In this document: piece after piece, positions 16,387 through 24,339 of the stretch
Layout: each line of letters starts with the position of its first letter
How positions within the stretch are numbered: the stretch's first letter is position 1
Assembly: GCA_024228935.1 (NCBI GenBank)
Contig: JAAESX010000090.1
Coordinates: 62,001-126,000, forward strand
Direction: 5' to 3'
DNA length: 64,000 bases
From: Pseudomonadota bacterium
GTDB taxonomy: Bacteria > Myxococcota_A > UBA796 > CAJQPC01
Program-made: the position numbers and the translations under genes
Notes under the pieces: generated by a model
What the model saw: the letters and a program-made list of their open reading frames with translations, nothing else
Database searches by the model: none
Told to the model about the DNA's origin: nothing

Positions 16387-17607
16387 TCAGCGACCGCCGA
16401 GCTCCAGCAGCAGTCGAACAGCTCGCAGCCGGGCCTGGCAGCTCAGCCATCCACAGAGCTTCGCGGCCTCGTCGTCCTGACCGCCGAGCTGGGTCTGCAG
16501 GCCGCCGCGCTTGTCCTCGTCGCCCCGCGCTCGCGTCGCCCAGGCCCGCATCAGCGCGCGCGCTCCCACGGCATCGAGCCCCTGGTCTCCCCAGACCGTC
16601 GGCAGGAACCGGGCGTCGATCCCGGCCACCGGGCCACCCTTCACGGTCGTGCCGTCGCTCTCGGCGATGACGATGACCGCATCGCGTCCTGCGCGCAGGC
16701 ACCAGCGACCCTCGGGCGGGGGCACGGCATCGGCCAGGCGGTGGGCCAGGCGAAGGAGCCGGGCCTCGTCGCTGCGGCGCGTCACCAGGCGGCGACGCAT
16801 GGCGAGTCGGTGGCGTCGGTCGGCCAGCTCGCTGCCCAGCGTGCGTCCCAGGAGCTCGATGGCCAGCTCGGGCGTGGGGGGAGGTCCCTCGGCCAGGCCC
16901 CGGGCGAGCGCGCCCACGCTGTCCTCGGCGGTCGGATCGAGGAGCGCCACGCTGCGGCCGAGGTCGGCCAGGTCGTCGACGGCCGCTCGCGGTGTGGGCA
17001 GGACCGGGTCGAGCCAGGCCAGCCGGACGCCGTCCGCCGTGAGGATCAGGTGCTCAGGCCGGACACCGCCGTGGACGAGGCCCAGCTCGTGGAGCGCGGC
17101 GAGTCCGGCGAGTCCGCCCCCGAGCGTGCGCGCGATGGTCCGCGTGTCCGGCATGTCCTCGACGGGCAGCAGGTCCGACAGCGAGGGACCGGGCAGCTCG
17201 ATGACGACGTACGGCCAGGGGTCCCGGCGGAACTCGCTCGGCGAGAGCACCTCGGGGCCCGGGAGGAATGTGGTCGAGCGCTCCAGGCGGCGACACCAGA
17301 CCGGGTCGTTGCGCAGGGCGGGGCGCAGGGCTCGAACGGCCACGCGGGTCCCGTCACGCCAGCCCTCGAGCGTGATCGAGATGGGGTCCTGCGCCCAGAA
17401 CCGGCCCAGGCGGATGCCGTCGAGGTCGCTCGGCAGGCCGTCGCGGGCCGCCTCGAGCTCCCGCAGCGCCAGCAGGTATGGGTCGCCCTTCTGTCCGAGA
17501 GCCTCGACGCGGGCGCGGCGGTCCGAGACGGTGTCCGGCAGATCGCCGAGGAGCGTCTCGAGCGTGCTCTCCAGCTCGGTGGGCGACAGGCCCCGGGGGT
17601 CACTCAT
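16387..17607 (-). CDS. Protein-kinase-like pseudokinase
   Basis: 406 residues. The kinase fold is recognisable but the key residues are changed: the ATP-binding VAVK lysine is Arg (VAVRALRP, R92), the HRD catalytic aspartate is Gly with HGGVRPEHL (179-187), and no glycine-rich loop or intact DFG (LAWLDP) is present. The hinge-like VVIELPGPSLSDLL and ALHELGLVHG are well kept. Likely a regulatory or scaffold protein. C-terminal about 150 residues have no recognised domain and may read out a bound ligand. ATG 17607 overlaps the MaoC-like gene stop by four bases; convergent with the NACHT gene, 23 bases apart. Confidence 0.75.
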   Translation of the reverse strand: MSDPRGLSPTELESTLETLLGDLPDTVSDRRARVEALGQKGDPYLLALRELEAARDGLPSDLDGIRLGRFWAQDPISITLEGWRDGTRVAVRALRPALRNDPVWCRRLERSTTFLPGPEVLSPSEFRRDPWPYVVIELPGPSLSDLLPVEDMPDTRTIARTLGGGLAGLAALHELGLVHGGVRPEHLILTADGVRLAWLDPVLPTPRAAVDDLADLGRSVALLDPTAEDSVGALARGLAEGPPPTPELAIELLGRTLGSELADRRHRLAMRRRLVTRRSDEARLLRLAHRLADAVPPPEGRWCLRAGRDAVIVIAESDGTTVKGGPVAGIDARFLPTVWGDQGLDAVGARALMRAWATRARGDEDKRGGLQTQLGGQDDEAAKLCGWLSCQARLRAVRLLLELGGR

Positions 17608-18407
17608 GAAAACCGCACGTCCCCGTTGGCCAGGACCGGCTTCCCGTCGGGGCCGAGCGTCTCGACCATGTAGCCGTCGTCGGTCTTCCAGCCGCGCGCA
17701 GACAGGCGCTGGCCGTTGAAGACGGGGCGAGCGAACCGGAACCCGGCCTGCTTCAGCCGCGTCACGTCCCCGTCGGCGCCGTGGATGACGGCCTCGCGGA
17801 CCGTCAGCGCCATCGTGCAGAGGCCTTGCAGGATCACGTCGGGCAGACCGGCCTTGGTGGCCACGTCCTTCGAGATGTGGATGGGGTTGTCGTCCAGGCT
17901 CGCGACCGCGTAGACGTGGCTCGCGTCGTCGGGCACCTCGATGTCGGACTGCCAGTCCGGGGCGGGGACCGTCGGGGGGTCCTTCCGAGGCTTCTTCTCC
18001 CGCTTCGGCGGGTTCTTCGCGCGGATGAAGAACGCCGTCCGTCCGTCCAGGACGCGCTCGCCGTCGATGTCGCCGTACAGGCCGGAGACGACCAGCAGGC
18101 CCGTGGCCTTCTCGACGACCTCGAGCAGCTCGCCATGGATGTGCACGGCCTCGCCGACCCGCAGGGGACGACCGAACTGCATGGTGTGCTCGCCGTGGAC
18201 CAGTCGAAGGACGTCGAGCCCCAGCTCGGCGTCCGTGGCGATGCCCCACAACAGCGGCTGCATCAGGCGCACATGGACCATCGGCGGCGCGATGCCGTCG
18301 GCGTACGCAGCGCTCGTGTCCCCGGTCGCATCGGCGTAGGCCGCCGCGTGCTCGGGCTCGAACACCGTGGTCCCCAGGTCCCAGGTCTTTCCGATGGGCC
18401 AGCTCAT
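17604..18407 (-). CDS. MaoC-like hydratase (double hotdog)
   Basis: 267 residues. The N-terminal hotdog lacks catalytic residues (EPEHAAAYADATGD), while the C-terminal hotdog carries the hydratase 2 motif SLDDNPIHIS with Asp and His, followed by GLPDVILQGLCTMA. This arrangement matches (R)-specific enoyl-CoA hydratases and MaoC dehydratases of fatty-acid or polyketide metabolism. Start ATG 18407 has GGAGG five bases upstream; ATG 18419 is an alternative with four more residues. It is translationally coupled to a pseudokinase, an unusual partner. Cytoplasmic. Confidence 0.8.
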   Translation of the reverse strand: MSWPIGKTWDLGTTVFEPEHAAAYADATGDTSAAYADGIAPPMVHVRLMQPLLWGIATDAELGLDVLRLVHGEHTMQFGRPLRVGEAVHIHGELLEVVEKATGLLVVSGLYGDIDGERVLDGRTAFFIRAKNPPKREKKPRKDPPTVPAPDWQSDIEVPDDASHVYAVASLDDNPIHISKDVATKAGLPDVILQGLCTMALTVREAVIHGADGDVTRLKQAGFRFARPVFNGQRLSARGWKTDDGYMVETLGPDGKPVLANGDVRFS

Positions 18408-18444
18408 CGACGCCTCCATGGTCGGCGCGTAACCGGGAACCCGG

Positions 18445-18454
18445 CGGCTATCCT
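18445..18454. promoter_or_regulatory. Overlapping divergent -10 boxes, MaoC / M50 genes
   Basis: Plus strand TATCCT (18449-18454) faces the M50-like gene at 18472 and minus strand TAGCCG (18450-18445) faces the MaoC-like gene; the TA at 18449-18450 is shared. Both genes then have a short leader with Shine-Dalgarno (AAGGAC and GGAGG). Confidence 0.4.
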
Positions 18455-18471
18455 GCGGTCGAAGGACGCAG

Positions 18472-19683
18472 ATGGCACCCGACTTTGCATGGACACTGGT
18501 TCCTGCGCTCTCCGCAGAGCACCTTCTCTGGCTGATCTCGGTGCCGGTCATCGCCGTCGTGCACGAGCTGGGGCACGCGCTGGCGGCTCGTCCGGCCGGG
18601 TATCGGGTGACCTCGTTCGGCGTCGGGCACGGAAAGCCGCTGCTTCGCTGGGAGCTCCGAAACGGCGTGATCGTCTACCTGGGCCGGTGGATCATCTCGG
18701 GCGGGCTGTGCGTCGCCATCCCCATCGATCCGGTCCCGGCGCGGCGCTGGCTGTACCACTCCGGCGGCCTCCTCCTGCAGGCCGCGTTGGCGCTGGCGCT
18801 CTGGCCGCTGATGGTGCTGCTGCCGGCGCTCGAGTACGCGTTCTGGTTCAACCTCGTCGTGCTCGGCTGGAACCTCCTGCCCGTCCGGATCGGTGGGTAC
18901 GCGACCGACGGCTGGCAGCTGGTCGCCGACTTCATCCGCCCGGACACCGCCGGGCAGTTCTTCAGCGCCCGGCGCGAGGTCGAGCGCGTCCTGCGGTTCG
19001 AGGAGCGCATCGGCAGCCCGCTCGGCGAGACCTGGTGTCGCGTCTTCCTGCGGTGGATGGACGTGGTCACGGGCCTGGACGACGACGGCTGGCGTCCGGA
19101 CGACGTCATCCTCATCTCGGAGCCCCAGCTCGAGGCCCTGCACGGGTACGTGATGGCCGAGCGCCACCGGGTCGAGGGCCGGAGCCTGGCCGCGCTGAGC
19201 ACGGTCCATGAGCTGCGTCGCGCCTACGGCCCCGAGTTCCTGCCCGTCGCGCTGGACATGCTGACCGTGGCCGAGGCTCGGGCGTACCTGGCCCAGGACG
19301 AGCCGCGGCAAGCCCAGCAGGCTCTGGCGCGTCTGGCCGGTGCTGTGGGCGCAGTCTCCTCGGATGCCTGCGCGATCGAGGTCGACGCCGCCATGCTCCG
19401 AGGGGACGCCCCCGAGGTCGAGCGCGCGGCCCTACGGCTGTCCGAGCGGCTCTCCGGCTCGTTCCTCGATGCCCCCGAGGCGGTCCGCACCCTGTGGCGT
19501 GCCGCCGGCTGGCTCAAGGAAGAGGGGCGCATAGACGCCGCCGCCGAGCTGGGAGCCGAGGCCCGAGCCGGAGCCGCGCGTCAGATCGCCGCCGCCGCGC
19601 CCAGCGACAAGGTCTCGACCGCCGCGCGTCTGGGCGAGGTCGCGGGCGTCGAGCTGGTCACCCGGAGGGCAGGACCGGGGTAG
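18472..19683 (+). CDS. M50-like membrane metalloprotease
   Basis: 403 residues. The N-terminal half is membrane-embedded with a HELGH zinc motif (31-35) inside the first long helix and NLLPVRIGGYATDGWQL (about 141-157), equivalent to the second M50 metal-ligand motif NxxPxxxxDG. About residues 165-403 form a soluble helical, TPR-like region (EARAYLAQDEPRQAQQALARL). Probably a site-2-type protease or a divergent relative acting within the inner membrane. ATG 18472 has AAGGA at suitable distance. Promoter shared with the divergent MaoC gene. Confidence 0.75.
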   Translation: MAPDFAWTLVPALSAEHLLWLISVPVIAVVHELGHALAARPAGYRVTSFGVGHGKPLLRWELRNGVIVYLGRWIISGGLCVAIPIDPVPARRWLYHSGGLLLQAALALALWPLMVLLPALEYAFWFNLVVLGWNLLPVRIGGYATDGWQLVADFIRPDTAGQFFSARREVERVLRFEERIGSPLGETWCRVFLRWMDVVTGLDDDGWRPDDVILISEPQLEALHGYVMAERHRVEGRSLAALSTVHELRRAYGPEFLPVALDMLTVAEARAYLAQDEPRQAQQALARLAGAVGAVSSDACAIEVDAAMLRGDAPEVERAALRLSERLSGSFLDAPEAVRTLWRAAGWLKEEGRIDAAAELGAEARAGAARQIAAAAPSDKVSTAARLGEVAGVELVTRRAGPG

Positions 19684-19692
19684 ACCCAGGCC

Positions 19693-20592
19693 ATGCTCAT
19701 CTCGCTCCTGGCCTGCTTCCACCTGCCCGAACCGCCGGTCGCGGGCTCGCTCACCACGCCGGAGCCGACCGCGCTGCCGGGCGGCTCGCTTCGGGTCATG
19801 CACGTCGCCACGATGACGATGCGCGAGTCGGACGCCCTGGCCGAGGGGTTCGAGGGGACCCGTGAAGGCGTCATCAGCGCGTATCTGTTCGACCACCCGA
19901 CCCAGGGCCTCGTCCTCATCGACACGGCCTTTGGGCGGCGGACGTTCGAGGACCCGAAGGACTACCCCGGTCCCATCCTCTCGGGCCTGCTCGACGAGCT
20001 GGAGCTGAAGCGTCCACCGGTCGAGTACCTGGCCGACCTGGACAAGACCGCCGCCGACGTCGAGCACGTCGTCGTGACGCACCTGCACTACGACCACGCC
20101 GGTGGGCTGGAGGACTTCCCCGACGCGACCCTTCACATCGACCCGGTCGAATGGGACGCGGGCACGAAACACGAGGTCTGGCGCGGCTACAACCCGACGG
20201 CCTACAAGCGGCGGGACAACGTGGAGCTGCTGGCGTTCGACGGACCGTCCATCGCCGGCTTCGACCGGACCCACGACGTCTTCGGCGACGGCTCGCTGAT
20301 GCTGCTGTCCGCTCCCGGGCACACGCCGGGCCACTCGCTCGTGCTGCTGAACCTGCCCGGCGGGTCGTTCCTCTTCCTGGGGGACGCCGCCTGGCTCGAC
20401 GACAACTGGCAGCTGCCGATGCCCAAGGGCGCGGCGATGCGGCGGATGGCGGAGACCGACTGGGAGGCGGCGCACGACGTGTGCTGGCAGGTGAAGCGCT
20501 GGGCCGAGGCCGACCCGAGCCTGACGGTGGTCGCCGGCCACGAGATCGGAAACGTCGACGCACTGAAAGTCTGGCCGCAAGCCTACGAGTGA
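19693..20592 (+). CDS. Metallo-beta-lactamase fold lipoprotein
   Basis: 299 residues. Lipobox LLAC with Cys at position 8 (MLISLLAC). The fold is shown by THLHYDHAGG (129-138), the zinc site; SAPGHTPGHS about 219-228; LGDAAW about 246-251; and a late VVAGHE. Spacing fits the lactonase/AttM-like branch, so hydrolysis of a lactone, ester or phosphoester in the periplasm or outer membrane is likely; the substrate cannot be told. Starts nine bases after the upstream M50-like stop, with CCAGG as a weak ribosome site. Confidence 0.8.
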   Translation: MLISLLACFHLPEPPVAGSLTTPEPTALPGGSLRVMHVATMTMRESDALAEGFEGTREGVISAYLFDHPTQGLVLIDTAFGRRTFEDPKDYPGPILSGLLDELELKRPPVEYLADLDKTAADVEHVVVTHLHYDHAGGLEDFPDATLHIDPVEWDAGTKHEVWRGYNPTAYKRRDNVELLAFDGPSIAGFDRTHDVFGDGSLMLLSAPGHTPGHSLVLLNLPGGSFLFLGDAAWLDDNWQLPMPKGAAMRRMAETDWEAAHDVCWQVKRWAEADPSLTVVAGHEIGNVDALKVWPQAYE

Positions 20593-20603
20593 CTCGCGGC
20601 GGC

Positions 20604-20609
20604 TAAGAT
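20604..20609 (+). promoter_or_regulatory. Leaderless-type -10 box (TAAGAT)
   Basis: TAAGAT followed by exactly six bases and the ATG at 20616; no Shine-Dalgarno is present. Predicted transcript starts at the initiation codon. Confidence 0.45.
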
Positions 20610-20615
20610 CGCCGC

Positions 20616-20768
20616 ATGAACCTCGACTTCAAGACGAACATCGGCATCCTGCTCATCGGCGGCATCGGCTACGCCATCTACACCGGCCAGATGGACGGCT
20701 TCCTGGATGGCTTCGGCGGAGCGCTCGGGTCCGGGGGCAGCGCGGCCAACAACGTCCCGATGGAGTAG
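20616..20768 (+). CDS. 50-residue hypothetical membrane peptide
   Basis: ATG 20616 to TAG 20768. The chain opens NLDFKTNIG, has a hydrophobic, glycine-containing helix (about 9-22, IGILLIGGIGYAIY), then a Gly/Ser-rich tail ending NNVPME. A TAAGAT box six bases upstream supports real expression. No family recognised; a single-pass inner-membrane peptide is likely. It is convergent with the next gene, four bases apart. Confidence 0.55.
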   Translation: MNLDFKTNIGILLIGGIGYAIYTGQMDGFLDGFGGALGSGGSAANNVPME

Positions 20769-20772
20769 CCGG

Positions 20773-21324
20773 CTACTTCGCCTTCTCGGCGAACTCGGCC
20801 GCCCACTCCGCCTCGGTCGGGACCCGCTGGAACTCGGTGATGTAGAAGGCCACGGCGCCTTCGCCGGCGACCGTGCACGAGCCGCCGCTGTCCAGCCCTC
20901 CGGCGAGCGCCTCGTCCTGGAGGAGACACGGGGCAGTCCCGGTCCCGGTCCAGTCGAGCGTCACGCGGGGCGACAGCTTCACGTCCTGGACGGCGGGGCC
21001 CATGTCGAGCACGAAGACGCCCAGGTAGCACTCGTCGCCGAACGGGTTCTCGTCGACCGTGCCGAGCCCGCGGCCGATCTCCGTCTCGAACAGCCCGTCC
21101 TCGATGTTGACCGTCTTGATCTCGTCCCACCGGGGGTTCCGGTCCATCAGCGTCGTGTAGAGCGCGAAGCGGACCCGGACCTTCTTGCGGTTCACAGGCT
21201 GCCGCCGGTGCTCGACCCGCGCCTTGATGCGCAGCGACAGCTTCGCGCTCTTGTCCTTGGCCCAGGCCACGCTCGGCACAAGGCCCAGCGCCGTCAGTCC
21301 AACCATCAGCTCACGTCGATTCAC
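20773..21324 (-). CDS. Tat-exported hypothetical protein
   Basis: 183 residues from GTG 21324, overlapping the haem lipoprotein stop by four bases (GTGA). The N-terminus MNRRELMVGLTALGLVPSVAWA has a twin-arginine motif (NRRELM) and an AxA cleavage site. The mature part is beta-rich, with paired-arginine stretches (ARVEHRRQPVNRKKVRVRF) and two cysteines (DECYLG, SGGSCTVAG). No domain recognised. Export in a folded state and coupling to a cytochrome-like lipoprotein suggest a redox-related envelope protein, possibly serving the DUF1549/DUF1501 cluster that diverges from this pair. Confidence 0.7.
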   Translation of the reverse strand: MNRRELMVGLTALGLVPSVAWAKDKSAKLSLRIKARVEHRRQPVNRKKVRVRFALYTTLMDRNPRWDEIKTVNIEDGLFETEIGRGLGTVDENPFGDECYLGVFVLDMGPAVQDVKLSPRVTLDWTGTGTAPCLLQDEALAGGLDSGGSCTVAGEGAVAFYITEFQRVPTEAEWAAEFAEKAK

Positions 21325-21677
21325 GTTCCCTCCGGGGCGCAGAGCAGCCACAGCTCGAGTCTCTTTCGGTCGTCCGCGGACACCCCACCCTCGGGCGGCA
21401 TGCTCGGGTCCTCGCCGGTCGCGACGCCCAGGATCCAGTTCCGCTGGGTCCACACCTCGTCGACCGTGTCGAAGGTGTGCTCCTCGGGGGCTCCGTACCG
21501 GTTCGCCGCGGTGCTCGCGTGGCAGCCCTGGCAGGTGTGCGTCATGAAGCTCTCGCCGAAGTTCGTCCACCTCAACACCGGAGCGTCCGTGCACATGTCC
21601 GTGTCGATCGGGATCGACTCCGATGCGCTGTCGATCGGCACGTCCGGGGGGCTGGAGCAGCTGAGCAGGAAGAGCAT
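21321..21677 (-). CDS. Haem-binding (c-type cytochrome-like) lipoprotein
   Basis: 118 residues. Signal MLFLLSC puts the lipid cysteine at position 7. After an acidic Ser/Asp linker, CQGCH (49-53) is a CxxCH haem c attachment motif, and MPPEGG near residue 98 offers the distal Met ligand seen in small class I-like domains (SMPPEGGVSADDRKRLELWL). This pattern also occurs in the cytochrome modules beside planctomycete DUF1549/DUF1501 genes, which lie divergently just downstream. ATG 21677 follows a TATCGT box by ten bases. Confidence 0.75.
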   Translation of the reverse strand: MLFLLSCSSPPDVPIDSASESIPIDTDMCTDAPVLRWTNFGESFMTHTCQGCHASTAANRYGAPEEHTFDTVDEVWTQRNWILGVATGEDPSMPPEGGVSADDRKRLELWLLCAPEGT

Positions 21678-21751
21678 GAGGAGCGCGACGATAGCAGGCG
21701 GATCGAGGCCTCCGATTTGATAGCCTTCGGCCTTCCTCTGCCCGGGCCCCG

Positions 21752-22717
21752 ATGCTTCTCCTTCTCGCCTGTTCGCCCGAGTACGACCCTCGCGGCGTCG
21801 AACCCGAGGACGACCCCGTGCTGGTCGACACCGCACTCCCCGAGGACGAGCCCGATCCGTACGTGTACGACGAGCTGCCGGACGAGACCGAGCCGCTGTT
21901 GACGACGACGGACCTCGAGGACGGCATCGCGCAGTCGATCGACGTCATCTTCTCGCTCGACCCCCGGCCGATGCACGCCATCTACGAGGACACGCTGGAC
22001 GACATCGAGTCCGACTGCCCCTACTTCTACGAAGACTACTACACGCTCTACGGCTACCACTACTGGTACGACACGTGCTCGACGGGCGGCGGGGCCAGCT
22101 TCAGCGGCAACGGCCGACACTACAGCTACGACCGGTACGTCGACGGCTACTACGACTACGCCTACCGGAACTACTTCTACGGCAGCGCCAAGATCCAGAC
22201 CGAGGACGGCCACACGTTCACGGGCGCCGGGTACTCGTACAACTACGACTACACCAACACGTCCAACGGGTACCGCTACTTCTACTCGAACATGTACGGC
22301 GACTTCCGCTGGGACGGCCCCGAGGCCGATGGCACCTGGCTCGCGGAGGACATCAGCATGGTGTCCTACCTGTACGCGAACGTCAGCCCGGAGGCGGGGG
22401 TCTACGTCTCGCTGGAGAGCTCGCTGTCGGGGATGAGCGGACCGGTCAACGCTGCGGTGTTCGACGGCGTCCTCATGTACGACGAGGTCCGCGGGTCGCC
22501 GTGTCCGACCGAGCCCGGCGGCACCATCAGCCTGCGCGACGCGGCGGGCGACTGGTACGACGTGGAGTTCCACGGGCCGACGGCTGGCAGCTCGACGGCG
22601 TTCCCGCCCGACTGCGATGGCTGCGGCACGGCCTACTGGAAGGGCGAGTACATCGGCGAGGTCTGCCCCGACTTCGGCGGGATGATGGACTGGGGAACGT
22701 CGGAGCCGTGGCGATGA
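21752..22717 (+). CDS. Tyrosine-rich lipoprotein
   Basis: 321 residues. Lipobox MLLLLAC (Cys 7), then an acidic linker (about 8-60). Residues 91-187 are extraordinarily rich in Tyr (about 25), with Gly, Asp and Asn, in short repeats such as GYHYWY, GYYDYAYRN and YSYNYDY; the remainder is beta-like with Cys pairs (CDGCG, VCPDFGG). No family recognised. Tyrosine-rich surface proteins can adhere or cross-link oxidatively, but function here is unknown. First gene of a coupled operon with DUF1549-like and DUF1501 genes; ATGA overlap with the next. Confidence 0.7.
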   Translation: MLLLLACSPEYDPRGVEPEDDPVLVDTALPEDEPDPYVYDELPDETEPLLTTTDLEDGIAQSIDVIFSLDPRPMHAIYEDTLDDIESDCPYFYEDYYTLYGYHYWYDTCSTGGGASFSGNGRHYSYDRYVDGYYDYAYRNYFYGSAKIQTEDGHTFTGAGYSYNYDYTNTSNGYRYFYSNMYGDFRWDGPEADGTWLAEDISMVSYLYANVSPEAGVYVSLESSLSGMSGPVNAAVFDGVLMYDEVRGSPCPTEPGGTISLRDAAGDWYDVEFHGPTAGSSTAFPPDCDGCGTAYWKGEYIGEVCPDFGGMMDWGTSEPWR

Positions 22718-24339
22718 TGCTCCTCCTGCTGAGCTGTGGCGGACCCCTGCCCGTCGACGACTCCGACGACGCCGTGGTCGGGGTGGTCGAGACCAAGACC
22801 GTCGAACACATGGAGCCGGTGGCGCTCTTGACGCGAGCCTCGCTGGACCTGCGCGGCGTCCGGCCCTCGGTCGCGGAGATCGAGGCGGTCGAGGCCGACC
22901 CCCAGGCGCTCGAGGGGCTGATCGACGGGTTCCTCCAGGACGAGCGGTTCGCCGGCCGTGTACGGAGCCTGTACGCAGACATCTACCTCACGAAGCAGGA
23001 CACCTGGTACGTCACGGCGGCGCTGGCCGGGCTCGACGACGAGGACCAGCCCGAGTGGGCCGAGAGCATCGGCGAGGAGCCGCTGCGCATCCTGTCCCGC
23101 ATCGCCGACGAGGACCTGCCGTACACCGAGCTGGTCACCGGCGACTGGACCATGACCAACGACCTGCTCGCCGAGGCCTGGCCGGTCGAGGCCGAGGAGG
23201 GCGAGGGCTGGCGCATCGGGCACTACACGGATGGCCGTCCCCACGCGGGCATCCTGTCCACGAACGGCATGTGGTGGCGCTACATGTCGAACACGACGAA
23301 CGCCAATCGGGCGCGAGCGAACGCCATCTCCAAGATCGTGTTGTGTACGGACTACCTGTCCAAGCCCATCACGTTCGAGCGCGACGTCAACCTGCTCGAC
23401 GCGGACGCCGTCAACGACGCGCTGGTGAACAACCCGGGCTGCGCGGCCTGTCACCACAGCCTGGACCCGCTCGCCGCCTACCTCTGGGGCTTCTACTACA
23501 CGGACTACAGGAGCGCGGTCGACACCGCCGGGTACCACCCCGAGCGCGAGTACCTGTGGGCCGACTACACCGACGACGTGGCCCCCGGGTACTACGGCGA
23601 GCCCGGGTACACGCTGACCGACCTCGGCCAGTCGCTGGCCGCGGATCCACTGCTGGTCGAGTGTGCGGCCGACCAGGCGATGAGCGTGCTGCTGCAGCGC
23701 GACACGTCGCTGGCCGACCAGACCGACCTGAACACCCATCGCGCGGCGTTCCTGGATGCGGAGCTCCGGATGCGTCCGCTCCTGCGCTCGGTCATCGACA
23801 GTGACGCCTATCGGGCGGCCCCGAGCGACGACGAGCGGCTGGTCAGCGCCAAGCTTCTGGGGGTCGACCAGCTGGCCAGCTCGGTCGAGGACCTGACGGG
23901 CTTCCGATTCACCTACGCCGGCTACGACATGATGAGCACCGACACCTACGGCCTGCGGACGCTCGCTGGCGGGGTCGACGGTCAGTTCGTCACGCAGCCG
24001 GCCCGCGAGCCCATGACGACGATGGTGCTCGTCCAGGAGCGCCTGGCCCAGGGCGCGGCCCGGCACGTCGTCGAGACCGATGGCGGCTCGGACACGCCGG
24101 CGCTGTTCCTGTACGTCGACTTCACCGAGACGCCCGCCACGAACCGGGAGGCCATGGTCGAGCAGCTCCAGTACCTGCACCTTCGTGTCTTCGGGGCGCG
24201 CGTGGCCGCCGCTGGGTTCGAGGTCGAAGCGAACCTCCAGCTCTGGGAGGCGCTCTACGCGATCGACGGGGATCCAGCCGAGGCCTGGGTCGGTGTCCTG
24301 TCCGTGCTCCTCCGCGACCCGCTCTTCCTGGTGTACTGA
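22714..24339 (+). CDS. DUF1549-like (planctomycete-cytochrome-associated) lipoprotein
   Basis: 541 residues. Lipobox MMLLLLSC (Cys 8). LLTRASLDLRGVRPSVAEIE (about 38-57) is the RxxLDLxGxxPT signature of DUF1549; IRLSNGMWWRY-like context and NNPGCAACHHSLDPLAAYLWGFY supply a CxxCH motif (CAACH), and the C-terminal half carries a DUF1585/1588-like helical region ending DPLFLVY. Proteins of this group accompany DUF1501 proteins and cytochromes and are thought to act in the periplasm; exact reaction unknown. ATG 22714 overlaps the previous stop (ATGA); the next gene overlaps by one base. Confidence 0.75.
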   Translation: MMLLLLSCGGPLPVDDSDDAVVGVVETKTVEHMEPVALLTRASLDLRGVRPSVAEIEAVEADPQALEGLIDGFLQDERFAGRVRSLYADIYLTKQDTWYVTAALAGLDDEDQPEWAESIGEEPLRILSRIADEDLPYTELVTGDWTMTNDLLAEAWPVEAEEGEGWRIGHYTDGRPHAGILSTNGMWWRYMSNTTNANRARANAISKIVLCTDYLSKPITFERDVNLLDADAVNDALVNNPGCAACHHSLDPLAAYLWGFYYTDYRSAVDTAGYHPEREYLWADYTDDVAPGYYGEPGYTLTDLGQSLAADPLLVECAADQAMSVLLQRDTSLADQTDLNTHRAAFLDAELRMRPLLRSVIDSDAYRAAPSDDERLVSAKLLGVDQLASSVEDLTGFRFTYAGYDMMSTDTYGLRTLAGGVDGQFVTQPAREPMTTMVLVQERLAQGAARHVVETDGGSDTPALFLYVDFTETPATNREAMVEQLQYLHLRVFGARVAAAGFEVEANLQLWEALYAIDGDPAEAWVGVLSVLLRDPLFLVY

